A stretch of DNA of 55,170 nt from Blastomonas sp. AAP53 (GTDB taxonomy: Bacteria > Pseudomonadota > Alphaproteobacteria > Sphingomonadales > Sphingomonadaceae), in the NCBI RefSeq assembly GCF_000331245.1, contig NZ_ANFZ01000023.1, positions 1 through 55,170 on the forward strand, given 5' to 3'. Of the stretch, positions 8,476 to 22,152 are shown piece by piece. Under the pieces are notes generated by a model that made no database searches, was not told the origin of the DNA, and saw only the letters and a program-made list of their open reading frames with translations. Position numbers and translations under genes: made by a program. How positions within the stretch are numbered: position 1 is the first letter of the stretch; the number at the start of each line of letters is the position of its first letter.

Positions 8476-8569
8476 TCAGACTCTCCTAGTCTTGTCGACG
8501 CGCCGTGCGCCGGCCCCGTGGCTGGAAACGTTCTGCGTGCATCACCTTGCCAGAACCTGATGGTACGCC

Positions 8570-8587
8570 TGTCCAGAGAGCCTGACA
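8570..8587. promoter_or_regulatory. PpsR/CrtJ-type operator between ppaA and bchF (box 1)
   Basis: TGTCCAGAGAGCCTGACA is an exact TGT-N12-ACA match. It is the box nearest ppaA (95 bp from its ATG) in the shared control region. Together with boxes 2 and 3 it could govern both directions, including autoregulation of ppaA-ppsR. Confidence 0.65.
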
Positions 8588-8597
8588 ACCACAGATT

Positions 8598-8615
8598 TGT
8601 CAAGCAAACTATACG
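8598..8615. promoter_or_regulatory. PpsR-like box 2 upstream of bchF
   Basis: TGTCAAGCAAACTATACG follows TGT-N12-AC with one mismatch in the last base. It starts 11 bp after box 1, close to the pair spacing used by PpsR tetramers. Confidence 0.5.
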
Positions 8616-8631
8616 TCAATTTAACTTGACA
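8614..8631. promoter_or_regulatory. PpsR-like box 3 overlapping the bchF -35 element
   Basis: CGTCAATTTAACTTGACA matches the palindrome except for its first base. It overlaps box 2 by two bases, and its right half is the TTGACA of the probable bchF promoter. Binding here would directly block RNA polymerase. Confidence 0.55.
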
Positions 8632-8655
8632 CTTTTGGGAAGTGGGGGGTAGGTT
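8626..8655 (+). promoter_or_regulatory. Probable sigma-70 promoter of the bchF operon
   Basis: A perfect TTGACA -35 hexamer (8626-8631) is followed after 18 bases by TAGGTT, a weak -10. The weak -10 is common for regulated photosynthesis promoters. A GGGAGG ribosome site and the bchF ATG follow 25-35 bp downstream. Confidence 0.5.
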
Positions 8656-8688
8656 TCAGTTCTTGAAAAGGGAGGCGCTTCAACCCTC

Positions 8689-10538
<1,850 letters not shown>

Positions 10539-10542
10539 GGCC

Positions 10543-12162
10543 ATGCAGCTATCGGTCTGGACCTATGAAGGGCCCCCTCACATCGGGGCAATGCGGGTCG
10601 CGACCGGCATGACGGATGTGCATTATCTGCTGCACGCGCCGCAGGGCGATACCTATGCGGATCTTCTGTTCACGATGATCGAACGGCGCGGCAAGCGCCC
10701 GCCGGTCACCTATACCACATTCCAGGCGCGCGATCTGGGCAAGGATACAGCCGAGCTGTTCCAGTCCGCCGCGCGCGATGCGGTGGCACGTTTCCGTCCG
10801 GCCGCGCTGCTGGTCGGCGCATCGTGCACCGCCGAACTCATTCAGGACGATCCGGCGGGTATGGCGCAGGCGATGCGCCTCGACATTCCCGTGATTCCGC
10901 TCGAGCTGCCCAGCTACTCCCGCAAGGAGAACTGGGGCGCTTCGGAAACATTCTACCAGATTGTCAGGACTCTCGCGGTCGGGGATTCCTCCCGCCCCGC
11001 ACCGCGCCAGGCAGGTTCTCCGCGTCCCAAAGCGAACCTGCTTGGGCCGAGCGCACTGGGTTTTCGCCATCGCGACGATATCGTCGAGATCGCGAAGATT
11101 CTCGCTGCGCTCGGCATAGAGATTAACGTCACCGCGCCGATGGGGGCCAGCGCGGCAGACATAGCCCGGATGGGAGAGGCGGATTTCAACATCGTCCTCT
11201 ATCCGGAAATCGCCGAAACCGCAGCGCGCTGGCTGGAAAAGACCTTCCAGCAGCCGTTCACCAAGACGATCCCGATCGGTCATGGCGCGACCGTCGACTT
11301 CATCCGTGAAGTTGCCGCCCTTGCCAATGTCGACCCCGCGCCTGCGCTGAACCTGCCCGAGGCACGGATGCCCTGGTGGAGCCGCTCGGTCGATTCGACC
11401 TATCTCACCGGCAAGCGGGTCTTCATCTTCGGCGATGCCACGCATGCCATCGCCGCGGCCCGCGTGGCGCGCGACGAACTGGGCTTCGTGGTCTGCGGCC
11501 TGGGCTGCTACAACCGCGAGTTCGCCCGTGATCTGCGCGCTGCCGCTGCCGAACATGGCGTCGAGCCGTTGATCACCGACGATCATCTCGAGGTCGAGGA
11601 CGCCATCGCCGCTGCGCACCCCGAGCTGGTGCTCGGCACGCAGATGGAGCGCCACATCGCCAAGCGGCTGTCGATTCCGTGCGCGGTGATCTCGGCGCCG
11701 GTCCATGTGCAGGATTTCCCGGCACGGCACAGCCCGCAGATGGGCTTTGAAGGCGCCAACGTGCTGTTCGACAGCTGGGTGCATCCGCTGGTGATGGGGC
11801 TGGAAGAGCATCTGCTCACCATGTTCCGCGACGATTTCGAATTTCACGACGGCGCAGGTGCAAGCCATCTGTCCCACGGCACCACCAAGACGACGCCCGT
11901 CGCCGAGCCGGTGGCCGAACCTGTGATGGCAGACATTGCAGCGGCCGCTCCTGTCCTTTTCGCATCGGGGAGTGTCGCTGCAGGCGGCGATGTCCTCGAA
12001 ATGACCCGCTGGACCGCCGAGGCGGAAGCGGAACTCAAGAAAATTCCGTTCTTCGTCCGCGGCAAGGCGCGCCGGAACACCGAACGGTATGCCGAAGAGC
12101 GCGGCCTCGCGTCGATATCCCTCGATACGCTCTACGATGCGAAGGCGCATTATGCCCGGTAG
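10543..12162 (+). CDS. bchB: Dark-operative protochlorophyllide reductase subunit B
   Basis: BchB completes the NB-cluster with an aspartate ligand. Here D36 (in [10 protein letters not shown]) falls exactly at the position known from Rhodobacter capsulatus. The 539-residue protein has the catalytic N-terminal domain and a C-terminal extension. It ends in the short PCP-reductase-like helical domain (about 490-535, [21 protein letters not shown]) typical of BchB/ChlB. A variable Ala/Val-rich linker spans about 445-485. It starts 4 bp after bchN and overlaps the bchH start by 11 bp. Confidence 0.97.
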   Translation: MQLSVWTYEGPPHIGAMRVATGMTDVHYLLHAPQGDTYADLLFTMIERRGKRPPVTYTTFQARDLGKDTAELFQSAARDAVARFRPAALLVGASCTAELIQDDPAGMAQAMRLDIPVIPLELPSYSRKENWGASETFYQIVRTLAVGDSSRPAPRQAGSPRPKANLLGPSALGFRHRDDIVEIAKILAALGIEINVTAPMGASAADIARMGEADFNIVLYPEIAETAARWLEKTFQQPFTKTIPIGHGATVDFIREVAALANVDPAPALNLPEARMPWWSRSVDSTYLTGKRVFIFGDATHAIAAARVARDELGFVVCGLGCYNREFARDLRAAAAEHGVEPLITDDHLEVEDAIAAAHPELVLGTQMERHIAKRLSIPCAVISAPVHVQDFPARHSPQMGFEGANVLFDSWVHPLVMGLEEHLLTMFRDDFEFHDGAGASHLSHGTTKTTPVAEPVAEPVMADIAAAAPVLFASGSVAAGGDVLEMTRWTAEAEAELKKIPFFVRGKARRNTERYAEERGLASISLDTLYDAKAHYAR

Positions 12163-15100
12163 AACCCCCTCCCAGCCCGTGAAGGGCCGCAGCGCTCCGA
12201 TCCGCGTGGTCTTCATCACGCTCGACAACCATCTGTCGGGCGCGGTCGACCGGGCAGAGGCTCTGCTGGTCAAGGATCTGCCCGGCCTGTCGATCGGCTT
12301 CCACGCCGCCGCCGACTGGGGCCGCGATCCCGGCACCATCGATGCCGCGCGCGCCGATATCGCGCGCGCCGACATCGTCATCGCCACGATGCTGTTCCTC
12401 GAAGACCATGTCCGCGCCATCCTGCCCGCGCTCGAAGCGCGGCGCGAACAGTGCGACGCGATGCTGGGGCTGATGTCCGCAGGCGATATCGTCAAGCTGA
12501 CGCGCATGGGCGGCTATCGCATGGATGCGCCCGCGCGCGGTCCGCTGGCCTTGCTCAAGAAGCTGCGCGGATCGCCGAAGCCCGGCGGCAATTCGGGTGC
12601 GGGGCAGATGAAGATGCTGCGCCGCCTGCCCAAGATCCTCAAGTTCATCCCCGGTACCGCGCAGGACGTGCGGCATTATTTCCTCACCCTGCAATACTGG
12701 CTGGCGGGCAGCGACGACAATGTGATGTCGATGATCCGCGGGCTGATCGACCGCTATGCCTCGGGCGAGCGCGCTGCATTGAAGGGTACGACCCCGGCGC
12801 AGCCGCCACGCGAATATCCCGAACTGGGCCTGTATCACCCGGCGCTGGCCGAGCGCATGACCGAAGATGCAAGCGCCCTGCCGCGCAACCCTGCTGCCAC
12901 CGGCACGGTCGGCGTGCTGCTGCTGCGGTCCTATCTGCTGGGCAAGGATGCCGGCCATTATGACGGCATGATCGCCGCGCTCGAAGCGCGCGGGCTCAAT
13001 GTCATCCCGGCCTTTGCCAGCGGCCTCGATGCACGCCCGGCGATCGCCAGGTACCTGGTCCGCGACGGCAAGCCCGTGGTCGATGCCGTGATCAACCTCA
13101 CCGGCTTCTCGCTGGTGGGCGGTCCTGCCTATAACGATGCCGCTGCGGCAGAAGAGACCCTGGCGGGCATGGACCTGCCCTATGTCGCCGCGCACCCGAT
13201 CGAGTTCCAGAGCCTGGAGCAATGGGGTTCACGTCACCAGGGGCTGCTGCCGCTGGAATCGACGATGATGGTCGCCATTCCCGAGCTGGACGGCGCGGTC
13301 ATCCCGCATGTCTTTGGTGGCCGTTCGAGCGGTGCCGGCGAACCGTGCGAGGGCTGTGCCCGCCATTGCCTGTTCACCGCGCCCGATGCGATGCGCGCGA
13401 TGCAGAGCTGCCCCGAGCGCGCCGAGGCGTTGGCCGCCAAAGTCGATCGTCTGGTCATGCTGCGCCGGTCGGAACGCGCCAAGCGCAAGCTGGCGATCAT
13501 CCTGTTCAACTTCCCGCCCAACGCCGGAGCCACCGGCAGCGCGGCGCACCTCGCCGTGTTCGAGTCGCTCCACGCCACGCTGCACCGGCTGGCCGCAGAG
13601 GGCTATGACTGTTCGCCCCCCGCCACCGTCGATGGCCTGCGCGATGCGATCCTCAAGGGCAATTCGGAACGCTTCGGCTCCGACGCCAATGTCGCGGTGC
13701 GCATCTCGACCGACGACCATGTCACCGGCGAGCCGCACCTGCGCGCGATCGAGAAGCAGTGGGGCCCGGCTCCGGGCAAGCTGCAGAGCGATGGCTGGTC
13801 GATCCATGTGCTGGGCAAGCAGTTCGGCAATGTGTTCGTCGGCGTCCAGCCCAGCTTCGGCTATGAGGGCGACCCGATGCGGCTGCTGTTCGATGGCGAT
13901 TTCGCCCCGACGCACGCCTTTGCCGCCTTCTATCGCTGGATTCGCGAAGACTTCCGCGCCGATGCGCTGCTGCATTTCGGCACGCACGGCGCGCTCGAGT
14001 TCATGCCGGGCAAGCAGGCAGGCCTTTCGGGCGATTGCTGGCCCGACCGGCTGCTGGGCGATATTCCCAATTTCTATCTCTACGCTGCGAACAACCCGTC
14101 CGAAGCGATCATCGCCAAGCGGCGGTCGGGCGCGACGATCGTGTCGTACCTCACCCCGCCGCTGGCTGAAGCGGGGCTTTACAAGGGCTTTGCCGATCTG
14201 AAGGCGCTCGTCGAACGCTGGCGCTCGCTGGCGGGTGAAGGTGTCGAGCGCGCTGCGCTCGAGGTCATGATCCGCGATGCCGCCGCCGCGCTCGATATCG
14301 ACGCTGCCGACATTTCGGCGCTGGCGGGCAATCTGTACGAGCTCGAACGCGCGCTGATCCCGTTCGGTCTGCACGTGCTGGGCAACCAGCTGCAGGGCGA
14401 GGAACGCGAAGCGTTTCTCGATGCGCTGGCTGCTACCGACAATGGTGCGACCCGCGCGGAGCTCGACGCCAAGCTGTCCGCCAATGACGAACTCGGCGCG
14501 CTGATGCATGCGCTCGATGGCGGCTATGTCCGTCCTGCCCCTGGCGGCGACGTTCTGCACAATCCCGACGTGCTGCCCACCGGCCGCAACACGCACGGTT
14601 TCGATCCTTTCCGCATCCCCAGCGCCTTTGCCTGCGCCACCGGTGCGGCGCAGGCCGATGCACTGCTCGCCCGCCATGTCGAGGCTGGCGAGCCGGTCCC
14701 CGAAAGCATCGCGATGGTGCTGTGGGGCACCGACAACCTCAAGAGCGAGGGCACCCAGGTTGCCCAGGCGCTGCACCTGATGGGCGCACGCCCCCGCTTC
14801 GACACCTATGGCCGCCTGGCAGGCGCAGAACTGATCCCGCTGGCCGAGCTCGGCCGTCCGCGCATCGATGTCGTTGCCACGCTCTCGGGCGTGTTCCGCG
14901 ACCTGCTGCCGCTGCAGACCCGGATGATTGCCGAAGCCGCCTGGCTGGCATCGACCGCCGACGAGCCCGAAACGCTGAACTTCATCCGCAAGCATTCGCT
15001 CAGCCACGCCGCCAAGATGGATTGCGACATGGAAACCGCCGCGTTGCGCGTGTTCTCCAATGCCGAGGGTGCGTACGGCGCGCAGGTCAACATGATGATC

Positions 15101-15772
15101 GATGGCGGTGCCTGGGCCGATCCCGATGAGCTGGCCGAAGCGTTCGAAACGCACAAGGGCTATGCCTATGGCCGCAACGGCGCGCCGATGAAGCAGCGCG
15201 AACTGCTCGAATCCGCGCTCGCCTCGGTCGACTTCACTTACCAGAATCTCGACTCGGTCGAATTGGGCGTCACCGATATCGACCAATATGTCGATGCCTT
15301 GGGCGGCGTCAGCCGCTCGGTGACCCGCGCCCGCGGCGGAAAGGCCGCGCCGGTCTATATCGTCGATGCGACCGAAGGTGCCGCCAAGGTGCGCACCCTG
15401 TCCGAACAGATCGACCGCGAGACGCGCACCCGGATGCTCAACCCGAAATGGTATGAAGGCATGCTCAAGCATGGCTTCGAGGGCGTGCGCCAGATCGAGG
15501 GCCATGTCACCACGACGATGGGCTGGTCGGCCACCACCGGCCAGGTCGCGCCCTGGGTCTATCAGCAGATCAGTGAAACCTACGTGCTCGACGATGAAAT
15601 GCGCGCACGCCTGGCCACCCTGAACCCGAAAGCCTCGGCGCGTGTCGCCGAACGCCTTCTGGAAGCATGCGACCGCCGGCTGTGGGAACCGGATGCCGCA
15701 ACCCTGGCGGCGCTCCGCGCGGCTGCGGACGATATCGAAGACAGGCTGGAAGGCCTGATCGCAGCAGAATGA
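12152..15772 (+). CDS. bchH: Magnesium chelatase subunit H
   Basis: BchH is the porphyrin-binding catalytic subunit of Mg-chelatase, which inserts Mg into protoporphyrin IX with BchI and BchD; neither bchI nor bchD lies in this window. At 1206 residues it matches the CobN/BchH family length. It contains the expected internal blocks, for example [31 protein letters not shown] near residues 608-638. The ATG at 12152 lies inside the end of bchB (11-bp overlap). An upstream in-frame start at 12089 would add 21 residues unlike the family, so I reject it. Confidence 0.97.
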   Translation: MPGRTPSQPVKGRSAPIRVVFITLDNHLSGAVDRAEALLVKDLPGLSIGFHAAADWGRDPGTIDAARADIARADIVIATMLFLEDHVRAILPALEARREQCDAMLGLMSAGDIVKLTRMGGYRMDAPARGPLALLKKLRGSPKPGGNSGAGQMKMLRRLPKILKFIPGTAQDVRHYFLTLQYWLAGSDDNVMSMIRGLIDRYASGERAALKGTTPAQPPREYPELGLYHPALAERMTEDASALPRNPAATGTVGVLLLRSYLLGKDAGHYDGMIAALEARGLNVIPAFASGLDARPAIARYLVRDGKPVVDAVINLTGFSLVGGPAYNDAAAAEETLAGMDLPYVAAHPIEFQSLEQWGSRHQGLLPLESTMMVAIPELDGAVIPHVFGGRSSGAGEPCEGCARHCLFTAPDAMRAMQSCPERAEALAAKVDRLVMLRRSERAKRKLAIILFNFPPNAGATGSAAHLAVFESLHATLHRLAAEGYDCSPPATVDGLRDAILKGNSERFGSDANVAVRISTDDHVTGEPHLRAIEKQWGPAPGKLQSDGWSIHVLGKQFGNVFVGVQPSFGYEGDPMRLLFDGDFAPTHAFAAFYRWIREDFRADALLHFGTHGALEFMPGKQAGLSGDCWPDRLLGDIPNFYLYAANNPSEAIIAKRRSGATIVSYLTPPLAEAGLYKGFADLKALVERWRSLAGEGVERAALEVMIRDAAAALDIDAADISALAGNLYELERALIPFGLHVLGNQLQGEEREAFLDALAATDNGATRAELDAKLSANDELGALMHALDGGYVRPAPGGDVLHNPDVLPTGRNTHGFDPFRIPSAFACATGAAQADALLARHVEAGEPVPESIAMVLWGTDNLKSEGTQVAQALHLMGARPRFDTYGRLAGAELIPLAELGRPRIDVVATLSGVFRDLLPLQTRMIAEAAWLASTADEPETLNFIRKHSLSHAAKMDCDMETAALRVFSNAEGAYGAQVNMMIDGGAWADPDELAEAFETHKGYAYGRNGAPMKQRELLESALASVDFTYQNLDSVELGVTDIDQYVDALGGVSRSVTRARGGKAAPVYIVDATEGAAKVRTLSEQIDRETRTRMLNPKWYEGMLKHGFEGVRQIEGHVTTTMGWSATTGQVAPWVYQQISETYVLDDEMRARLATLNPKASARVAERLLEACDRRLWEPDAATLAALRAAADDIEDRLEGLIAAE

Positions 15773-17372
<1,600 letters not shown>

Positions 17373-17376
<4 letters not shown>

Positions 17377-18806
17377 ATCTGTCGCGCGCCTCTACCCGGT
17401 TCTTTACCGGCCTGGGAAGCAGCTTCCTGCCATTCGCCGATGCGGCGAGCGCAGAGCTGCCGATGGGCCGCCTGTTGCGGCTTTCGCTGTTCCAGGTGAC
17501 GGTAGGGGTGGCGACGGTGCTGCTCAACGGTACGCTCAACCGCGTGATGATCGTCGAGCTCGGCACGCCCGCCTGGCTGGTCGCGCTGATGATCGCCATT
17601 CCGCTGCTGGTAGCCCCCTTCCGCGCGCTGATCGGTCACAAGTCGGACAACCACAAGTCGATGCTCGGCTGGCGGCGCGTGCCTTATATCTGGTTCGGAT
17701 CGCTGCTGCAGTTCGGTGGCCTTGCGATCATGCCCTTCGCGCTGCTGCTGCTGTCGCGCGGCGATACGTTCACCGTCGGCCTGATCGCGGGCGCGGTTGC
17801 GTTTCTGCTGACCGGGCTTGGCATGCACACCACGCAGACCGCAGGCCTTGCGCTCGCCACCGATCTGGCCCCCGAAGACACGCGCCCCCGCGTCGTTGCC
17901 CTCATGTTCGTGATGCTGCTGGTCGGCATGATGATGGCAGCGTTCGTGATGGGATCGCTGCTCGCCGATTTCTCGGCCACCCGGCTGGTCGCGATCGTCC
18001 AGGGCGCGGCGATGTTCACCATGGCGCTCAACATCATTGCCCTGTGGAAGCAGGAAGCGCGCCGCCCCTCGACCACCCGGCCTGAACGGCCGACGCCGAA
18101 ATTCTCGGTCGTCTGGCGCGAATTCACCGCAGAAGCGCGCAACGCGCGGCTGCTGTTTGCCATCGGCTGCGGCACGGCGGCGTTCAGCATGCAGGATGTG
18201 CTGCTCGAACCTTTCGGCGGCGAGATTCTGGGCATGTCGGTGGGCTCGACCACGATCCTCACCGGCTTGTGGGCGTTCGGCATGCTGCTGAGCTTCGGCT
18301 ATGCCGCGCGCCGCCTGGGCGCAGGGGTCGATCCGCTGCGGCTGGCCGGCTTTGGCGCGGTCATCGGCATGCTGGCGTTCGCGATGCTGCTGTTTGCCGT
18401 GCCGCTGGAGACCAGCGCGCTGGTGTTTGCCGGATCGCTGACCATCGGCATCGGCTCGGGCCTGTTCTCTGTCGGCACGCTGAGCGCGATCATGGCGATC
18501 GCCGGCAGCGGCCAGCACAAGGGATCGGGCCTGGCGCTGGGTGCCTGGGGCGCGGTTCAGGCCAGCGCCAGCGGGCTTGCCATCCTGTCTGGCGGATTGA
18601 TCCGCGACGGTGTGTCCGCGCTCGCGCTCGCTGACCAGATCGGTCACACCCTGGCCTATCGTGCGACGGGCTATGGCACCGTCTATCTGATCGAAATCAT
18701 CCTGCTGCTTGTCACCATGATTGTGCTTGGCCCGCTTGTCGGGGGCCAGCCCGTTGATTCCGCCGCGCCGCAGACGCGGTTCGGCCTCACCGAATTTCCG
18801 ACATGA
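17373..18806 (+). CDS. lhaA: Light-harvesting 1 assembly factor LhaA (BCD family MFS)
   Basis: LhaA promotes assembly of the LH1 antenna, probably by delivering bacteriochlorophyll to nascent LH1 polypeptides in the membrane. The 477-residue protein has twelve predicted helices. It also carries the PucC/LhaA signature segments GTLNRVMIVELGTPAWLVALM and HKSDNHKSMLGWRRVPYIW. It lies between bchM and puhA, the fixed position of lhaA in purple bacteria. The ATG overlaps the bchM stop. A promoter for puhA is often found within the end of lhaA; I saw no convincing motif here. Confidence 0.96.
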
Positions 18807-18833
18807 GAGTTTTGAAGAAGAGAGGTAAGCGCC

Positions 18834-19607
18834 ATGTTTAACGGCAATATCGTGGGGAACATCGATGTCGCATCGATCGCTTTTTGGGCGTTCGTGCTCT
18901 TTTTCATCGGGCTGATCTATTATCTCAGGCGAGAGGATCGCCGAGAGGGCTTCCCGCTGGAAGACGAGCTGACCGGACGTTCGCTCGGCATGGGCGGTCC
19001 GCTGCTGCATGCTGCCCCCAAGTCGTTCAAGCTGCCCTTCGGCCGCGGCACGGTGTATACGCCGACGATCGGCAAGGAGCCGTTCAACATCGCCGCGCGC
19101 AAGGCCGGCCCGGGTGCAGGCGATCCCTATATCCCCACCGGCAACCCGCTGGCAGATTGCATCGGCCCGTCGGCTTATGCCGAGCGCAGCCGTCTTCCGG
19201 ACATCGATGCCTTCGGCAACAACCGCATCGTGCCGATGGCGCTGGAGCCCAGCTTCTCGATCGCACGCGGCGATCCCGATCCGCGCGGCATGACCGTGAT
19301 CGGCGCCGATGGTGCCGTCGCCGGCACCGTGGCGGAAATCTGGGTCGATCGCTCGGAGCATCAGGTGCGGTATCTTGAGGTCGTCACCGCAGAAGGCGTG
19401 CATGCGCTCGCACCGATGCCGATGGCCAAGATCCGCAAGTCTGCCCGTCAGATCGTGGTCGATGCGATCAACGCTGCGCAGTTCAGCGGATGCCCGCAGG
19501 TCGAAACGCCCGGACAGATCAGCCGCTACGAAGAAGACAAGATCTCCGGATATTTCGGCGGTGGCTACCTTTACGCCAACGCTGCCCGGCAGGAGCCGCT
19601 GATATGA
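18834..19607 (+). CDS. puhA: Photosynthetic reaction centre subunit H
   Basis: The H subunit caps the cytoplasmic face of the L/M reaction centre and guides proton uptake to the secondary quinone. The 257-residue protein has one transmembrane helix (about 13-31, SIAFWAFVLFFIGLIYYLRRED). A large soluble domain with a PRC-barrel region follows (about 145-240, MTVIGADGAVAGTVAEIWVDRSE). A good AGAGAGG ribosome site precedes the ATG. The partner subunits pufL and pufM are elsewhere in the genome. The stop overlaps puhB in an ATGA junction. Confidence 0.98.
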   Translation: MFNGNIVGNIDVASIAFWAFVLFFIGLIYYLRREDRREGFPLEDELTGRSLGMGGPLLHAAPKSFKLPFGRGTVYTPTIGKEPFNIAARKAGPGAGDPYIPTGNPLADCIGPSAYAERSRLPDIDAFGNNRIVPMALEPSFSIARGDPDPRGMTVIGADGAVAGTVAEIWVDRSEHQVRYLEVVTAEGVHALAPMPMAKIRKSARQIVVDAINAAQFSGCPQVETPGQISRYEEDKISGYFGGGYLYANAARQEPLI

Positions 19608-20233
19608 TCACGGAATATGACGATGAACCCGTCCGGGGTCTCCCCGGCGAGCTGCCGGAGGGCGAAACTTTGCTCTGGCAGGGGTCACCCGACTGGCGTC
19701 TGCTGGCCCGAAGCGCGTTCTTCACCCGCATCGTCGGCCTGTATTTCGCCGGACTTGTCGTGCTGGCGATCTACAACGGCAGCACCAGCGGCGTGATTGC
19801 CACGCTGATCGCCGGCGCCTTGGGCATCGGATTGCTGATGCTCTATGCTTGGCTGGTGGGACGGACCACGGTGTACACGCTCACCAGCCGCCGCGTGGTG
19901 ATGCGCGTCGGGGTTGCACTCAACATGTGCATCAACCTGCCGCTTGGAAAGATCGGCGGCGCAAACCTGCGGGCGCTGGGTCCGGTGGAAGGCGATCTCG
20001 CCTTGCAGCTGATCGGCAAGCACAACCTGGGATACATGGTGCTGTGGCCGCATGCCCGCCCGTGGAAGCTGAGCCATCCCGAACCGATGCTCCGCGCGCT
20101 GCCCGATGCGGCTGTCGTGGGTGAGCGGCTGGCGCGTGCCGTGGCGGCCATCGCGCCGGTCGACCGCGCGCAGGAACAGGTCGCGCCTCAGGCAGACACG
20201 ATGCCCGCCGGGCTTCAGGGAGCAATCGCATGA
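19604..20233 (+). CDS. puhB: Photosynthetic complex assembly protein PuhB
   Basis: PuhB is a membrane factor needed for efficient reaction-centre assembly in Rhodobacter. The 209-residue protein has a PH-like domain (bPH2 type) and two or three central hydrophobic helices (about 43-88). The conserved TTVYTLTSRRVVMRVG and NLPLGKIGGANLRALG segments follow. Its ATG at 19604 overlaps the puhA stop, so an earlier in-frame start at 19490 is rejected. The last 25 residues, Ala/Gln-rich, look variable. Confidence 0.95.
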   Translation: MITEYDDEPVRGLPGELPEGETLLWQGSPDWRLLARSAFFTRIVGLYFAGLVVLAIYNGSTSGVIATLIAGALGIGLLMLYAWLVGRTTVYTLTSRRVVMRVGVALNMCINLPLGKIGGANLRALGPVEGDLALQLIGKHNLGYMVLWPHARPWKLSHPEPMLRALPDAAVVGERLARAVAAIAPVDRAQEQVAPQADTMPAGLQGAIA

Positions 20234-20733
20234 ACACCGTACCGCACAGCGCGCCGAGCAACAGCTACAACGGCCATGGACACAGCCATGAAAACACCGT
20301 GCCCAAGGGCGCGCTGGTCATGGCATGCGGCGTTGTGCTGGTGACCCTGGCGCTGACCAGCGCCACCCAGCTGGGCTGGATCTCGCCCTCGCCATCTGCC
20401 AGCGAAGTGCGCTCCGCGCAGGCCGCGACGGCGCTGTCGACCCGGATCCTGCAGTTTGCCGATGGCGCAGGCGGCACCGTCGTGGTGACCGATGCGAGCA
20501 GCGGCGCGACGGTGCACGTGTATGACGGCGAAGGCAGCGGTTTCATCCGTGGCGTGCTGCGCGGAATGGGCCGCGAACGGCAGAAGCGCGCGATTCCGAT
20601 GCTTGCGCCCTATGAGCTCAACCACTGGAGCGACGGTTCGCTGTCGCTGACCGATACCGCGACCAACCGCATTGTCGAGCTTGGCGCATTCGGTCCGACC
20701 AATCGCGCCACGTTCCAAGCGCTGCTGAAGTAA
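20230..20733 (+). CDS. puhC: Photosynthetic complex assembly protein PuhC
   Basis: PuhC is a bitopic membrane protein that assists reaction centre-LH1 assembly. The 167-residue protein has a His/Asn-rich N-terminus (SYNGHGHSHEN) and one transmembrane helix (about 29-49). A periplasmic domain follows, with the family's DASSGATVHVYDGEGSGFIRG segment (about 83-104) and a conserved tail ending FGPTNRATFQALLK. The start overlaps puhB (ATGA). The histidine-rich stretch before the helix is notable but untested. Confidence 0.93.
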   Translation: MNTVPHSAPSNSYNGHGHSHENTVPKGALVMACGVVLVTLALTSATQLGWISPSPSASEVRSAQAATALSTRILQFADGAGGTVVVTDASSGATVHVYDGEGSGFIRGVLRGMGRERQKRAIPMLAPYELNHWSDGSLSLTDTATNRIVELGAFGPTNRATFQALLK

Positions 20734-20744
20734 GGGGCCGGAGG

Positions 20745-21038
20745 ATGGGACTTCTTCGCGAAACGTCGTTCGACACGCCCTGCCGTATCGCGGTGGAGCA
20801 GAGCGAGGCACATTTCCATGCGCATGTCGAGCTGGACGGCGATGTCGCGATCCAGCCGGGCGACAAGGTGCGGGTGCATGGCGACCCGATTATTGTGGGA
20901 TTTGGCGAGTCCGTTTTGATCCAGCGCATGGCCACGGTGCATCCGGCAGGTCCATTGCTGCGGGCATGGACCAAGCTGACCGCGATGGGCGAGCTCAAGG
21001 AGCTCTACGAAGTAAGCTTCACCACCAGCCGGTGGTGA
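20745..21038 (+). CDS. Small soluble photosynthesis-cluster protein between puhC and acsF
   Basis: A 97-residue protein without a name I can give with certainty. It has no signal peptide or membrane helix and is predicted to be mostly beta ([27 protein letters not shown] resembles an OB/PRC-like barrel). The C-terminal part is helical ([22 protein letters not shown]). Small open frames at this place are common in phototrophic Proteobacteria. A GCCGGAGG ribosome site precedes the ATG, and spacing on both sides (11 and 31 bp) shows it belongs to the operon. The position suggests a role with the reaction centre or with the AcsF cyclase. Confidence 0.85.
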   Translation: MGLLRETSFDTPCRIAVEQSEAHFHAHVELDGDVAIQPGDKVRVHGDPIIVGFGESVLIQRMATVHPAGPLLRAWTKLTAMGELKELYEVSFTTSRW

Positions 21039-21069
21039 ACGCTGTTCAGATGACAACGGGAGTGGTGCG

Positions 21070-22152
21070 ATGAACATGCAGGCAAAGATCAAACCGGCGA
21101 CGAGCCAGGCTGATATTCCTGATACCATGGAGCTGGCGACGCAGGAGACGGTGCTGTCTCCGCGCTTCTACACCACCGATTTCGATGCGCTCGACAGCAT
21201 CGATGTCAGCCGGGTGCGTGCCGAATGGGATCAGCTGATGGCCGACATGGAGGGCGACCCGAACCGGGCGCATTTCCGCCGCAGCGAATCGTTCGATGGC
21301 GTCATCGAATCGCTCGAACCGGCGCTGCGCCGCGAGTTCATCGATTTCCTCGTCAGCTCGCTGACGTCGGAGTTTTCCGGCTGCATCCTGTATGCCGAGA
21401 TCGCCCGCCGCACCAAGAACCCCGACGTCAAGAAGCTGTTCAAGCTGCTGGCGCGCGATGAAAGCCGCCATGCCGGTTTCATCAACGAAGTGCTCAAGGA
21501 CGCCGGGATCGGCATCGACCTCAGCTTCCTCACCAAGACCAAGAAGTACACGTTCTTCAAGCCGAAGTTCATCTTCTACGCGGTCTATCTGTCCGAGAAG
21601 ATCGGCTATGCCCGCTATATCGCGATCTTCCGGCACCTGGCGCGGCATCCGGAAAACCGGTTTCACCCGATCTTCAACTGGTTCGAACAGTGGTGCAACG
21701 ACGAGTTCCGCCATGGCGAGGCCTTCGCCATGCTGCTGCACGCCGACCCCAAGCTGCTCAAGGGCATGAACCGCTACTGGATCAAGTTCTTCATCCTGTC
21801 GGTCTATGCCACCATGTATGTGCGCGACCACAATCGGCCCGTGTTCCATGCCGCCCTTGGCGTCGACACGACCGAGTATGACTACAAGGTGTTCGACATC
21901 TGCACCGCCATCAGCCGCCAGGTCTTCCCGGTGGAGATCGACACCGACAATCCGGCGCTGCGCTTGCAGATGGAAAAGCTGCGTCTGGCATCAGACCGAA
22001 TCGCGGCGGGCAAGGCGCGCGGCGGCGTGGGCGGTCTGGTCCAGCGGGCAGGCGGCATGATTGGCGCAGGCACGGCCTTTGCGCGGATGTACTTCATGCC
22101 CGGCAAGCCCAACGCGCTGCCGTCCGTCATCCGCCTGCAGCCGGCCTGGTAA
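21070..22152 (+). CDS. acsF: Aerobic Mg-protoporphyrin IX monomethyl ester cyclase
   Basis: AcsF is the diiron, oxygen-dependent cyclase that forms the fifth ring (E) of bacteriochlorophyll, making 3,8-divinyl protochlorophyllide. The 360-residue protein has two EX28-29DEXRH motifs typical of this family. In the first, E101 or E110 leads to D130-E-S-R-H134. The second contains CNDEFRH, residues 209-215. A GGGAG ribosome site precedes the ATG. It follows the 97-residue gene and overlaps the puhE start by one base (TAATG). No BchE (anaerobic cyclase) gene is present in the window. Confidence 0.97.
   Translation: MNMQAKIKPATSQADIPDTMELATQETVLSPRFYTTDFDALDSIDVSRVRAEWDQLMADMEGDPNRAHFRRSESFDGVIESLEPALRREFIDFLVSSLTSEFSGCILYAEIARRTKNPDVKKLFKLLARDESRHAGFINEVLKDAGIGIDLSFLTKTKKYTFFKPKFIFYAVYLSEKIGYARYIAIFRHLARHPENRFHPIFNWFEQWCNDEFRHGEAFAMLLHADPKLLKGMNRYWIKFFILSVYATMYVRDHNRPVFHAALGVDTTEYDYKVFDICTAISRQVFPVEIDTDNPALRLQMEKLRLASDRIAAGKARGGVGGLVQRAGGMIGAGTAFARMYFMPGKPNALPSVIRLQPAW

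Noticed and set aside
12089-12152. Longer BchH start at 12089
   Set aside because: Would add 21 unrelated residues and overlap bchB by 74 bp; ATG 12152 suits the family.
10549-12507. 652-codon antisense frame over bchB
   Set aside because: Shadow of bchB/bchH; His/Arg-rich composition without motifs.
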